Shown here in pieces: positions 47,201 to 55,704 of a stretch of DNA of 64,000 nt (within the stretch, counting starts at the first letter, position 1; each line of letters begins with the position of its first letter). Source of the stretch: BS750m-G57 sp964607575. GTDB taxonomy: Bacteria > Planctomycetota > Phycisphaerae > SM23-33. The DNA lies in NCBI GenBank assembly GCA_964607575.1, contig CAZSLS010000004.1, positions 27,354 to 91,353 on the forward strand, given 5' to 3'. The notes below the pieces were generated by a model, which did no database searches, had not been told where the DNA came from, and saw nothing but the letters and a program-made list of their open reading frames with translations. Position numbers and translations under genes: made by a program.

Positions 47201-50200
47201 TCTTCTTGTGGTCTTCTACCGATGCCTTGACCACGAGCGTGTTGGAGGAGCGGTCGGCGCTGATCCGAAGTGCTCCCGCCGTCGTCTTGCCTTTGCCTGT
47301 CCCGCCGCCCGTTGTTAGCGTTGCCGTCAGCGAGGTCGCAACTCCGGCGGCCTCCACGTTCTGGATTCGGTAGACCTTCACCGACAGGGCGTCTGTGGCC
47401 TGGGAGCTGTCTATCTGTTCGATGGTCTTGGCGATAAGTTCGTGTTTTTCCGCGGGCGCTGAGACCAGGACGGTGCGGCTTGTTTCCTGTGCGGTGATGA
47501 CTATCGGCATATCACTGGCGGCGCCGCGGGTTGTCCTGCGGGTCGCGCCGCGAGTTGAGCCTCTGGTTCTCGCGGTTCCGGTCGAGCCGGAGGAGACAAA
47601 TAGTTTCTGGAGTGTTTGGACAGTCTGCGTTATGTCCGCATGCTTCAGGGGGTACAGGCGAATCGTCGGGATTTTCGTCAGGGCGGCCGACTGGTCGAGT
47701 TCTTCGATCAGCGTTTCGACGATCTTCATGGTTTCGGGCTGGGCCGACACGATGACGGAATTGGTGTTGCTGTTGGCGGTGACGCTCAGTTCGGTCTGGG
47801 TTGACGCCGGAGCCTGTGCATTGCCCGCCTGCATCGCGGCGCGAATCATTTCAGCACGCTGCTGCTGGGCGGACCTGCCTCTTCCGCCCCTTGACCTGGC
47901 GTTTGTCTGCGATTGCCTGTTACCGCTGGTTGACAGCTTGAACAGCTCTTTAAGGTTTGACGCCACTTCGGTTGCGTTGGTGTTCTTCAGGACGAATACA
48001 CGAACTTCGGTCAGGACGGTTGCGTCCTTGTCGAGTTCTTTGACCAGCGGGTCGATTATCTCGAAGTCCATCGGTTTAGCCCGCACGATCAGGCTGGAGG
48101 TTCTCTGGTCGGCAACTACGGTGATAACCGGCGGCGGGATGACGGCGGGAGGCGCTGCGCCCCGTCCTCTCCCGGTATTCCTTGCCGCGGGCTGCTTTGG
48201 GGGGTTGAACAGATTCGACAGCGTCTTGGCGATTACCGTGGGGTTCCCGTGCTTGACTATGTAGGTTCGGAACTCCGCTTCGCCGCCGGTGGTGCTGTCG
48301 GAGAGGCGTTCGATCAGGTCGCTGACGTTCTCGAGTTCGGTTCGAGTGGCCGAGATGATAAGCGCGTTTGCGGCGGCGTCTACCGCGATGACGATCGGGG
48401 GCGCCTCGGCGTCTGCGGGCTGGGTGGTAGCCGCCGGTCGCGTCGTCGGTTCTCCGGGGGCGCCTTTCGGTCCGGGCGCGGCGCCGGTTGGTTTGTCCTT
48501 GCTTTCTGTGATGACGATCTTGGAATCTGACATCTGCCCGTAGACGCGGCGGATGACTTCCGCCATTTTAGCCGCCTGGACGCCCTTGAGCGGGACGACC
48601 TGGACTTGGATGCTGTTATCCATCGCCGCTTCGTCGAGATCCTCGATGACCTTTTCCATCGTCTTGATGTCGGCGTCCTTGCCGATGATGGTGATGGCGT
48701 TGGCGAAGATGTCCGACTCGATCACGGGCTTGTCGGCCCCGCGGCGCTCGGCGTACATTGCGGTGAGTTTGTCGGCTACGTCGGTGGCGATGGCGTTTTC
48801 CAGCCAGATGTACCGGACGATCTTGAGCGAGCGTTCGGGCGCCTTGTCGAGATTATCGAGTATCTGTTCGACCAGCGCGAAGTGCGAGGCGGTCGTCGAA
48901 ACTATCAGCGAGTTGGTCCGCTCGTCGGCGGTTATGCTGAACGGCGGGGGGGTTATGTTCCTGTTACCGCGGGCATACTGCCTGATCATGTCCTGGAACA
49001 GCTTTCCGACCGATTTGGCCAGTTCGCTTGCCTCGCCGTTCTTGAGCGGGAATATCTTCACGCTCAGCGCCGAACTGATCCCGCCGGAGTCGAGCTGCAT
49101 TATCATCGCCTTGACCGCGGGGACCTCGGAGGCGGGTCCCCTGATCAGGACGCTGTTGGAGTTGGGTTCGGGCGTGACGGTAACGGTTTCTTCGTTGGTG
49201 GTCGGAGCGGGGAATCTTGACCCGCGCCGGGTAGGACGCCTGCTGGCCGCCTGCTTGGCCAGAGACGCGTTGATCGCCTCGGCCAGTGTTTGGGCCTGTG
49301 CGTTCTTGAGCTTGATGATCTCGATTACGATGTCGGATTCGGGCTTCCTGGCGTCGAATGTTTCGATAAGTTCACCGGCCAGCGCCAGGACCTCCGCGCT
49401 GCCCTGAACGATGACGATGTTCTCCTTCGACATCGCCGAGACGCGCACCGTCGACGATGTCGGCGTCGTGGCGCCCCTCGAACCCCTGCCCCGGCCCCTG
49501 CGCGATCTGGGCGGGGCGGAACTGCTGGAGAACTGCTGGGTGAGCATGGTTTGCAGCACGGGTACGACGTCGTCGGCCTTGGCGTTCTTGAGGATGAACG
49601 ACTTGGTCTGTGATCTGATCGACGCCTTCTCGGCGACCTTCTTGATCAGCTTCTCGATCTCCACGAACTGCTTTGCGGTAGCGGCCACCAGCAGTTGATT
49701 TGCCATGCTGTCGGCCTGGAAACGCGCTTCGGGCTCGGTGCTCTTGCGCGATCTGTTCTGTTTGGCGAACAGTCTGGTCATCGATTCGGCGATTTCCGCG
49801 GCGCTGGAGTTCGTAAGTTCGTAGGTTCGGGTCTCCACTACTTCGGGCCCCGTACCGGCGTCGAGCGTGGTTATGAGTTGTGCGATTTCTTCGATTGTGT
49901 TCTTGGGCGCGTCCACCAGGACGGCGCGATCGTTAGGCGCGGCGCTTACCACGACGCGGTTTGGATCCTTTGGCTTTTCCGGGGCGGGTGGCATGTAATA
50001 GTCGTAGTAAGACCTTCGCCTGCGCTCGCTCTTCTTTTCGATCGGATAGAGCTGCTGGAGCATTGTGACGATTTCCGCGGCCGAGACGTTCTTGACCGGA
50101 AGGAGGCGCGTTTCGCGAACCTGTTCTTTGATGCTCTCGTCGAGCTTGGCGATTATCTCATTGATCATTTCCCACTTGCTCTCGGGCGCCCGGATCATCA

Positions 50201-52889
50201 GCGCCCCGGTGTGCTCATCTCCGCGGATGAACACGTCGGGCGTCTCGCCGCGCCTCTTTGGCGGGAGCATTTCCTGGAGCATCGTTGCGACTTTGTTTGC
50301 GTTGCCCGATTTGAGGTTGACTATCCTGATCGGGTTGATCTGGGCGGACTTTTCGACGTCGATCGACTTGACCAGCGCTGCGATTGCTTCGTGGTCCTGC
50401 GGGCTCGCCGAGATAACCAGCGCGTTGCTGTCGGTGTTGAATGAGATGGTCACCGGAACGCCCGGGGTGGCGCTGACCTTGGGTACCGACGGCGCCGAGT
50501 AGGAGGAATACCGCGAGTACCTGTACGAAGAGTAGGACGAATAGCTCGGTCTGGACGACTGGCTCCCCGTACCGTAGATTCCCTGCAGAGTGGCCGCGAG
50601 ATCCTTGGCGTTTGCATATTTGAGCTTCAGCACGCGCGTTTCGATTTGACCCTTGGTGAGCTGGTCGAGTTTCTTGATCATCTCGTCGAGCATCTTCCAT
50701 TTCTTCTCTGATGCCCTTATCAGCAGCGTCCCGGTCTGGTTGTCGCCCTGTATGAATACGTCGGGCGCCTCGCCTTCGCGTTTTGGAGGCAGCATCTTGG
50801 AGAGCATTCCCGCTACTTTATTGGCGTCGGCGCTCTTGAGGTGGACTATCCGGATCGGATCGACTTCGGCGGCTTTCTCGACGTCGATCGACGTTATCAG
50901 TGCGGATATGGAGTCGAGGTCTTCGGCGCTGGCGGAGATCACCAGCGAGTTCGACGACGTGTTATACGCGATGCTGACCGGGGTGATACCGGGTGTTTCG
51001 TAGCGTGATGACCTTGTCGACGGATAGAGTGTTTTGAGCGTGTTTGCCAGTTCCCTGGCGTCTGCGAACTTGAGTTTGATTACGCGAGTCGGCGGTACGG
51101 CCGACGAATCGGCGATCTCTGTCAACTTGTCGATCGCCGCTTTGACCTTCTTCCAGTGTGCCGGCGGTACGGAGATCATCAGCGAGTTGGAGGAGTTATC
51201 CGCCTCGACGCGGAAACCGGGTATGCCTGTCGACTGTCCGCTTCTCGCGGCGAAGAGGTTTTCCAGAGCTTTGTCGAGTATTTCGGCGTTTCCGCTCTTG
51301 AGCTGTATGACGTGAATTTCGTACGCGTCGGCCTCCGGTGCGCGGTCGAGTTCCTTGATGACGCCTGCGGCCGCTTCGACGTCAGTCGGTGAGCCGACGA
51401 CGATCAGTGAGTTTGTGCGCCCGTCCGCACTGACCGACAGCGAGCCTCTTAAGACGCCCTTTGCGTCAGGTTTCGATGTTGCCTTGGTAACGATCTCGGC
51501 GATTTGCGACGCGTCGGCCGTCTTCAGCGGGAAGATACGCATCCCGCCGGCGAGAGTCACGCCCTTGTCGAGCTTCTCGATGAGTTTTGCGACTTTGTCG
51601 ATATCATCCGCCGTCCCGGAAACGATAATACGATTTCCGACCTCGTCGGCGACCACCTTGGTGGTGTTCTTGGACGTGGAGGGTATTCGTACCGGTCTGC
51701 GGGACGATGAGGAGCTTGATGATTTGGGAGTGTAGTAGCGAACCGTCGTACCGAGCAGATCGGTGATCATCTTCGCTACGGTGGCGGCCTTGGCGTTCTT
51801 CAGCTCGAAGACCCGCACTTCGCTTTCGCCGACGCTTTCCTTGGTGTCGAGTTGTTTGAGCATAGCTTCGGCCATTGCGATCTTGTCGGGCATTCCGACG
51901 AGGATAACCGAGTTGGTTCTCTTGTCGGGATTGACGGTAACCACGTTTTTCGCATCCGCCGGTGTGGGCACGGCGCGACGATATCTTTCGGAGTAGACGG
52001 TCTTGGAGAATATGCCCATGGTTCCGAAAAGTTTGCCCACGATCGTACTGGCTTCGGCGGCCGTCGCATTCTCTAGCACGACGGTATGTATCTCCTGCTT
52101 CAACTGCTGCTCGTCGCCGTCCAGCGCCGACAGCATTTCATTGATTCGGCGGATGTTGGCGAGGTTGTCGGTGATGATGACTCCGCGTCCCCGGGGCATG
52201 GGCACGATCGACCCGTACGCCGAAACCATTCGCACGACCGATTTGGATGCGGCGTCGGCGTCCAGGTTTTTCAGGGGCAGGAGTACGGTGGCGATTTCAC
52301 TTCCGCGGAGCTTGGCGGTTTTGTCCAGCCCGCGGATGATCTTCAGGGGCATCTCCGGGAGTTTGGCAAGCGGGGTCAACTGCATGAACCGCCCGAATTC
52401 CATCAGGCGGAATCCGCGCATCGCCAGGATGATGTTGAGCGTGTCCAGCGCCTCTTCGTAGGTGTAGGGCTCGGCATCCATGAAGGTCAGCTTGCCTTCG
52501 ACGGCGACCTCGCCGATCAGGGGCTTGTTGGCCATCTGGGCGAATCGCTTGACCACGTCGGCGCATGAAACATCGTGATAATTGAAGCGAACCGTATTCG
52601 TTGCGGGCCTTGCGATCTTTATCGCCGGACGGGTGGTCGGCAACTTCGCTGCGACCTTTTCCGCCGGCCGCGTCGTCGGCGCTTTGCCCGCGACCTTTTC
52701 TGCCGGTCGTGTCGTCGGCGCCTTGTCCGCGACCTTTGCTGCCGGTCGTGTCGTCGGCGCCTTGTCCGCGACCTTTGCTGCCGGTCGTGTCGTCGGCGCC
52801 TTTTTGGCGGCCGACGGGGCGGCAAGCAGTGGTAAGGCCGCTACTACGCTCGCGGCGATGATGGCACAAGTTATCTGCAGATATCGCAT
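41229..52889 (-). CDS. gspD: Giant type II secretion secretin with about 39 N-domains
   Basis: Outer-membrane secretin of 3886 residues; typical GspD proteins have 650-900. After the signal peptide comes a Lys/Pro/Thr/Arg linker of five 13-residue repeats (KAPTTRPAxKVAx, about 28-95) and an N0-like domain (about 100-180; VRFNYHDVSCADVVKRF). About 39 tandem N1/N3-type domains follow (about 190-3555), each some 85 residues, with the pattern vrIfpLKnAdA...L..lf, then vtvD.RTNsLiV.a....f..i..li..LD. The C-terminal secretin domain (about 3556-3800; VLSRPQILTADNQTGEINVG, VPFLGDLPILGELF) is normal. Many N-domains contain Arg/Gly/Ser-rich loops. ATG 52889 has GGAG upstream; the frame is intact. Confidence 0.92.
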   Translation of the reverse strand: MRYLQITCAIIAASVVAALPLLAAPSAAKKAPTTRPAAKVADKAPTTRPAAKVADKAPTTRPAEKVAGKAPTTRPAEKVAAKLPTTRPAIKIARPATNTVRFNYHDVSCADVVKRFAQMANKPLIGEVAVEGKLTFMDAEPYTYEEALDTLNIILAMRGFRLMEFGRFMQLTPLAKLPEMPLKIIRGLDKTAKLRGSEIATVLLPLKNLDADAASKSVVRMVSAYGSIVPMPRGRGVIITDNLANIRRINEMLSALDGDEQQLKQEIHTVVLENATAAEASTIVGKLFGTMGIFSKTVYSERYRRAVPTPADAKNVVTVNPDKRTNSVILVGMPDKIAMAEAMLKQLDTKESVGESEVRVFELKNAKAATVAKMITDLLGTTVRYYTPKSSSSSSSRRPVRIPSTSKNTTKVVADEVGNRIIVSGTADDIDKVAKLIEKLDKGVTLAGGMRIFPLKTADASQIAEIVTKATSKPDAKGVLRGSLSVSADGRTNSLIVVGSPTDVEAAAGVIKELDRAPEADAYEIHVIQLKSGNAEILDKALENLFAARSGQSTGIPGFRVEADNSSNSLMISVPPAHWKKVKAAIDKLTEIADSSAVPPTRVIKLKFADARELANTLKTLYPSTRSSRYETPGITPVSIAYNTSSNSLVISASAEDLDSISALITSIDVEKAAEVDPIRIVHLKSADANKVAGMLSKMLPPKREGEAPDVFIQGDNQTGTLLIRASEKKWKMLDEMIKKLDQLTKGQIETRVLKLKYANAKDLAATLQGIYGTGSQSSRPSYSSYSSYRYSRYSSYSAPSVPKVSATPGVPVTISFNTDSNALVISASPQDHEAIAALVKSIDVEKSAQINPIRIVNLKSGNANKVATMLQEMLPPKRRGETPDVFIRGDEHTGALMIRAPESKWEMINEIIAKLDESIKEQVRETRLLPVKNVSAAEIVTMLQQLYPIEKKSERRRRSYYDYYMPPAPEKPKDPNRVVVSAAPNDRAVLVDAPKNTIEEIAQLITTLDAGTGPEVVETRTYELTNSSAAEIAESMTRLFAKQNRSRKSTEPEARFQADSMANQLLVAATAKQFVEIEKLIKKVAEKASIRSQTKSFILKNAKADDVVPVLQTMLTQQFSSSSAPPRSRRGRGRGSRGATTPTSSTVRVSAMSKENIVIVQGSAEVLALAGELIETFDARKPESDIVIEIIKLKNAQAQTLAEAINASLAKQAASRRPTRRGSRFPAPTTNEETVTVTPEPNSNSVLIRGPASEVPAVKAMIMQLDSGGISSALSVKIFPLKNGEASELAKSVGKLFQDMIRQYARGNRNITPPPFSITADERTNSLIVSTTASHFALVEQILDNLDKAPERSLKIVRYIWLENAIATDVADKLTAMYAERRGADKPVIESDIFANAITIIGKDADIKTMEKVIEDLDEAAMDNSIQVQVVPLKGVQAAKMAEVIRRVYGQMSDSKIVITESKDKPTGAAPGPKGAPGEPTTRPAATTQPADAEAPPIVIAVDAAANALIISATRTELENVSDLIERLSDSTTGGEAEFRTYIVKHGNPTVIAKTLSNLFNPPKQPAARNTGRGRGAAPPAVIPPPVITVVADQRTSSLIVRAKPMDFEIIDPLVKELDKDATVLTEVRVFVLKNTNATEVASNLKELFKLSTSGNRQSQTNARSRGGRGRSAQQQRAEMIRAAMQAGNAQAPASTQTELSVTANSNTNSVIVSAQPETMKIVETLIEELDQSAALTKIPTIRLYPLKHADITQTVQTLQKLFVSSGSTGTARTRGSTRGATRRTTRGAASDMPIVITAQETSRTVLVSAPAEKHELIAKTIEQIDSSQATDALSVKVYRIQNVEAAGVATSLTATLTTGGGTGKGKTTAGALRISADRSSNTLVVKASVEDHKKIALLLKEIDEAPATKYPIQMITLRNADPTKLAEMLTRVFTSQARSSGGSRRRGSRGSSVTPQNVIIEPATGSRMLLVRADEKTFAKIKEMAAQLDATTPQGKSVRTLLTLKHAQASSVAAALSQAFAPQRGVRIEPDDMVNVVAEGNSNSIIVTANPKNLLAVEDLLAKLDTEESGGRKTEFVLLKNAKATELVTVLSKIAAGSGQSSTGGGRGRGRRSPASTSQQVIVSADAGSNAIVMTGPSAELGQLMQMAVQLDQAALKTAQQVFVIPLKNGNASSVASVITNMYKQQVSAARREKRSVEPLAVSADDRANALILATSEVMYAQVSQWVKQVEDMKPSRGTLRVITLEHADAEEVDKAIQQIYNQSGNSGKRGAPGQRGKKAATPATGGQVETTVLPSQKAILVNASDEDFKAIEALVKTLEAAAISSKRTVKAFVLKNANPVRVASALTSAFRSRGRQAKAEDEVTVSAIQQTQTVMVAATKEKMVEVEALIEVLDKVEVAGKLQFKLFPLTNTTPSKILPALKGLISQLQKQAGGQSIDISPDERTRSLIVTTRETLFEQIGEIITRLDKPPAFEKIEVLIIPLKKADATRLADVLTEMLRPSANNVVTPEARALQEQIRILRVRGGLKEQLPELDLTKPIKVSADAATPAAQGSNSLLITSTPDNLKAMKAIVEMLDTVPVGEGVLVRIVRLEKADAETVRSILDDIFNTQGKKLAGPTGTSTVGKVVPKSASGKALTAGLNVSADLRTNTLVIAGLAESLALAEILIKDLDRTADKFVTEVKLFKLKNADAARLLPVLRGVFTEPTDDPAVSGVRTFVTRLQTAAAKKKTVTSDKPKTRAAFTIQADPATNILVVAARKDLMTIISDVITQMDITGAGSLNTVRIFPLINADATRLQTVVQELYSGSNASLIRQEDRPTVTVDTRTNSLIVSASDKTFTMLTNLMQSLDRKTPIDLRDIRLVTLKNAEADTLSSVLQTMMDARVVRQQSLGIKDAEALRVIVVADARSNSLIVGGSAEGFKIVKDLAEQLDDKPAALSGQIQLFPLKEANAGTLTTTLSNLFNERYQAARTDDIRRQKPVILPDLRTNSLLVAANTDDTKVLKSLLKNLDVKLTDPAVKLVVVPMKHNDAGVVGPMIREIFAARLVSMTPSGTTPAPQDRVDVSVDSLTNALVISANKENLTLIEGLLKKVDIEPPMETGIVKLFPLKHADAQRVSTLLSSLITQGLYKPGAIAAGTNAALANREKVAIAVDTRTNVLIVSASKENFAVIAEIIRKVDAEDALTGDIRAFPLKKASATNLADTLNSLYQAKLQAEQASGSSGRSLPTSIIPDTRTNTLLVTGSRESFKSIADMIKQLDTGSGARITEIRVFELKSADAGELATILLETLTTKPKSAIDDPNVRQAMLKFVTQDKDGKLVVAKALQEGLLITPDSRNNTLVVSAPVENMPLLANLIKALDNTAPRAAEIKVFPLKNADAARMGEVLTQLFRLQQTGAADSKSIKYTLKPTTRPAGKNGEVSATLGSAEQSALTVTVDTRTNSLLVGGTKQYVELAGTVIKELDSSPAQERETKIYRLRNAQAADIQTALRSFLDQERQTVSQALGTDGLGAAHKLLEQEVAIVAEETTNTLLLSASPRYFKTISAMIDELDQPLPQVLIKVLLAEVTLTGRSDLGFEWDHSARNGSNGTVRRVGTNFGVAGSFNTSGGFRFSLSGGDIDLFLHALQTEGRLEVLSRPQILTADNQTGEINVGQRVPFITNSRATETGSVFNTIQYEDVGILLQTTPRINPDGDIKLEISAEISSISDSDSVEISEGVSAIVVDNRSATTTVTVRDGHTIVIGGLITSQDNNTERKVPFLGDLPILGELFKTTTVIRQRRELLIVLTPYVQRTTAESDAETRKQVKRKDLLSEKRRQGLLEWLSEQRPYKDLLPLPIKKSALTDGAATELIPLESLGKMPDAGPTTRPAKTNKVINFDKELSSD
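52650..52810 (-). repeat. 39-base tandem repeat in the secretin N-terminal linker
   Basis: About four to five head-to-tail copies encode KAPTTRPAxKVAx. The copies are close to identical in sequence, indicating recent expansion; copy number is a candidate for strain variation. Confidence 0.75.
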
Positions 52890-52918
52890 ATCACAACTCC
52901 TGAGCCTCTCAGGGCTCT

Positions 52919-54019
52919 TTATTTTTCAAAACTCACACTCTGTGGTCTTGTTGTCGGCTTGTGGCTGGTCGGCTCCGTGTCGCCGGCGACGCGAAGTGCC
53001 GGTGGCAGGTCAGGGCCTTTGAGGATGCGTTTGGCGTTAACGTACTGGTTGCCCTCGATCGCCCAGTAGTCCGAGTCGATCCTGACGATCACTCTCGCCG
53101 GGCTCAACAGTTCGGGCTTGTCCGGATCGGGCAGTTGTCTGTAGTCAACCATGACGATTTTCCACCCCATCAGCTTCTCGCCTTCTTTGTATTTGTGGAC
53201 CGCGCCGGTCTTGTCGATTTCATTGACCACCCATATCTCGGGTGCGCCGCGGAACATCGGAAGTCCGCATATCCTGTATCTGGGCTTCGGTCCTGCCGGC
53301 GGTTTGGGCGGATCTGCTTTTCGTACGGGCGGCTTGGCCTTGACGACAACCGGCGGCTTGGGCGGGGCGACGTACTTGATGTAGCGGCGGAAGATGTCTC
53401 GCTCCGGAATAACGTTGTAGCGCTTGCGGCGCTCGGATTTCATATCGATCGCGAGTTTCATGTCGGCCGGACGTGTCTTTGCAAACTGCGGTCCTTTTTT
53501 CGCCACCAGCGACAGCGCTACGTAGTCGAACTCGACCCTGAACGGTCCGTCCCTTTCTCGCGGCGAGATCGCCAGATTCTCGATCCGATGCAGTACGGTA
53601 TCCTCTTCGAGCATGTACAGGAGGTTCAGGATATGCTCCATCTTTCCGCTCTTGACGACGTGCCATGCAGTTTCCCGCAGATCGCCGGAACTCTTGGTAT
53701 GTCCCGCATTGACTCCCTTGCCTTCGCTGGTCAGTCCGCTGCGGTCGAGCGCCGCCATCAGGTACCCGAAGGTTGCGGCGCGCACTTCGTCATCGTCCCT
53801 TCCAAAAGTACGAGCGGCGAGATCCTCGAGGTGGTCTTTGTTGCTTTTCAGGGACTTCGCTGTCTTCGCGAGATCGGCGAGGCTCTTCTTCGCTTTGCGA
53901 ATGCTATTATCGAGTGTTCCGGACGGGGACAGGAACAGACCGTTTATGAATGCGCCAAGGACGATAACACATATGATCCCGCCAGTAATTATCGCCAGTA
54001 TCTTTTCGCGATTGTTCAT
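52919..54019 (-). CDS. PilO-PilP/GspC-like fusion, type II secretion inner-membrane component
   Basis: A 366-residue inner-membrane protein. One N-terminal helix (about 8-28) is followed by a coiled coil (38-65) and a ferredoxin-like PilO/GspM region (80-180; VKSGKMEHILNLLYMLEED). After a Pro/Lys linker (215-245) comes a beta domain (about 245-345; RYRICGLPMFRGAPEIWVVN) resembling the PilP or GspC homology region, which contacts the secretin N0 domain. It thus combines the GspM and GspC roles. The ATG overlaps the stop of the PilM-PilN gene (ATGA), and the secretin gene starts 29 bases after its stop, so the three are co-expressed. Confidence 0.75.
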   Translation of the reverse strand: MNNREKILAIITGGIICVIVLGAFINGLFLSPSGTLDNSIRKAKKSLADLAKTAKSLKSNKDHLEDLAARTFGRDDDEVRAATFGYLMAALDRSGLTSEGKGVNAGHTKSSGDLRETAWHVVKSGKMEHILNLLYMLEEDTVLHRIENLAISPRERDGPFRVEFDYVALSLVAKKGPQFAKTRPADMKLAIDMKSERRKRYNVIPERDIFRRYIKYVAPPKPPVVVKAKPPVRKADPPKPPAGPKPRYRICGLPMFRGAPEIWVVNEIDKTGAVHKYKEGEKLMGWKIVMVDYRQLPDPDKPELLSPARVIVRIDSDYWAIEGNQYVNAKRILKGPDLPPALRVAGDTEPTSHKPTTRPQSVSFEK

Positions 54020-55704
54020 CGTCTGGACCCCCCGTATCTGGATCTTCCGGATCCGCCGGACCTGCGATATCCGCTGGATCCGGATCTCGAACTTCCGTTG
54101 CGCAACTGTCTGGCCGAATCGTCATCGGCCGGACGCGGAACGTGTTTGTGTTTGGTCAGGTCCACCGGCATCCCGGGCTTGACCGTCAGCGTGATTTCTT
54201 CGCTGTGTGTGTAATCGCCCCGGTCGCTGGGCCCTGAGCCCTTGGACTGGGGGTTGTATCCCACATCGGCCAGGCGGGCCTTGAAATCATCGAGCACCTG
54301 GTGACCTTTGGCGTAGGCTTTGAAAGTTATCGTACCGCGTCTTTCGGTTTTGAAGCTGGACCTGAGGTAAAGATCCCTGCAACCCGGGGCCAGTTGGCTT
54401 ATCAGCGCCAGATGGTCCGCCCAGTTGGTGCGGGCATTCAACCATGCGTCGACGGTCTTGCGGCGCCGGGCCATTTGGAGGTGGCCTTGCGTGGCTTTTT
54501 TGAGTTTCCTTTCCCGGCTCTTATAACCTGCGAGGGTTTCTTCCTTTCCGCCGAGGTAGAACCCTCTTGCCACCATGACCATACCCAGGAGCAACACCAC
54601 CGCGGCTGCGATGATCGCCACTCGCGTCTTCATTACGTTGTGCTGCACCGGCGGGCGTTTGGGATTGAGGAAGTCAAAGGGCAGGTCCTGTCCCTGGTGC
54701 GCGATGGCAAGACCGATCGTCGCTGAATACGCCGAGGCGTTTTCGCGAGTGGGCAAATCCAACGCACCGGCCGGAGAGAGCAACTCACACTGTATTCCCA
54801 GCTTGCCCTCGACGCCCCCGAGCACCTGCGTTTCAATTCCCGTCCCGCCTGCGATCAGCACGGCGGTGATCTCACCGTGATGCTGGGCCGAACTGTAACT
54901 GTGAATGCTGCGAACTATTTCGCGAACGACCAATTCAACCGAGCGCCTCTTCTGGTCGGTTCCGCCGGGGGGTACGCGCACCACCGCCGACCTGCAGAAT
55001 GCCAGCGAATTGCCCTTCAATACGTTGATTTCGGTTTCGTTGCTGGTGATGTTAACGGACATCACCGTCTCGTCTTCTCCGCGCCGCACGCAGGCGTCGA
55101 CGCATTTCATGTTCGCGTAAGGTCTGAGGCCCAGGCGCCAGAGTTTGATACCGGCAGCTTCGGCTATCCGGCGGTAGTGATCCACCACCTCGGTGGATAC
55201 CGCCCCGACCAGAACGCCGATACCGGCGTCCTGATCGTGTCCGTTGGTCGATTCGGCGAGATCGAGGTGGCTGGTGATTGTGAAGTCTATGACGGATTCT
55301 TCGGGGGTGAATGGCAGGTCCTTTTCGACCTGGAAGCGGATCATCGAGGCCATTTCCTCCGGCAGGGTTCCCGGCGGAAGGGTCAGCGGTTTGAGAACCG
55401 CCTTTCCGCGCGGGACGCTCATCAGCACGCCGCATCGTCTCAGGGAGGTCTTGGTGTTCTTCGAGAAATCCTTCAGTGTCAGGGCGAGGAACTTGCCCGT
55501 AGCTTCGGCATCGTTCAGGTCGAGTTCCGCGGGCACGGGGTTGGAATAGAGAGTCTCGATGTTCGTGATCTTGCCCGTCCGCCGCGCGTGAACTATCCGC
55601 ACGAACTCGCTGTCGAAGTCAATAGCCACGAAACCCCTGGGCACGGAGGGGCTCATCCGCTGCTTCAGCTTGTTTATCAATGCGTTGTCGGTCAGTGATG
55701 CCAT
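54016..55704 (-). CDS. PilM-PilN fusion (GspL role)
   Basis: A 562-residue protein joining a cytoplasmic actin-like PilM/GspL domain (about 20-375; FVAIDFDSEFVRIVHARR, then LIAGGTGIETQVLGGVEGKL) to one membrane helix (about 395-415; VAIIAAAVVLLLGMVMVARG) and a PilN-like ferredoxin fold (420-530). The end is a Ser/Gly/Arg-rich tail. This is the platform component linking the GspE ATPase to the inner-membrane complex. The ATG at 55704 overlaps the gspK stop (TGATG); the open frame upstream to 55950 lies inside gspK and is rejected. Confidence 0.82.
   Translation of the reverse strand: MASLTDNALINKLKQRMSPSVPRGFVAIDFDSEFVRIVHARRTGKITNIETLYSNPVPAELDLNDAEATGKFLALTLKDFSKNTKTSLRRCGVLMSVPRGKAVLKPLTLPPGTLPEEMASMIRFQVEKDLPFTPEESVIDFTITSHLDLAESTNGHDQDAGIGVLVGAVSTEVVDHYRRIAEAAGIKLWRLGLRPYANMKCVDACVRRGEDETVMSVNITSNETEINVLKGNSLAFCRSAVVRVPPGGTDQKRRSVELVVREIVRSIHSYSSAQHHGEITAVLIAGGTGIETQVLGGVEGKLGIQCELLSPAGALDLPTRENASAYSATIGLAIAHQGQDLPFDFLNPKRPPVQHNVMKTRVAIIAAAVVLLLGMVMVARGFYLGGKEETLAGYKSRERKLKKATQGHLQMARRRKTVDAWLNARTNWADHLALISQLAPGCRDLYLRSSFKTERRGTITFKAYAKGHQVLDDFKARLADVGYNPQSKGSGPSDRGDYTHSEEITLTVKPGMPVDLTKHKHVPRPADDDSARQLRNGSSRSGSSGYRRSGGSGRSRYGGSRR

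Noticed and set aside
41461..52869. Many plus-strand frames within the giant secretin gene
   Set aside because: They arise from the biased codon use of the repeats, have no recognisable domains, and the minus-strand frame is continuous for 11.6 kb with family motifs throughout.
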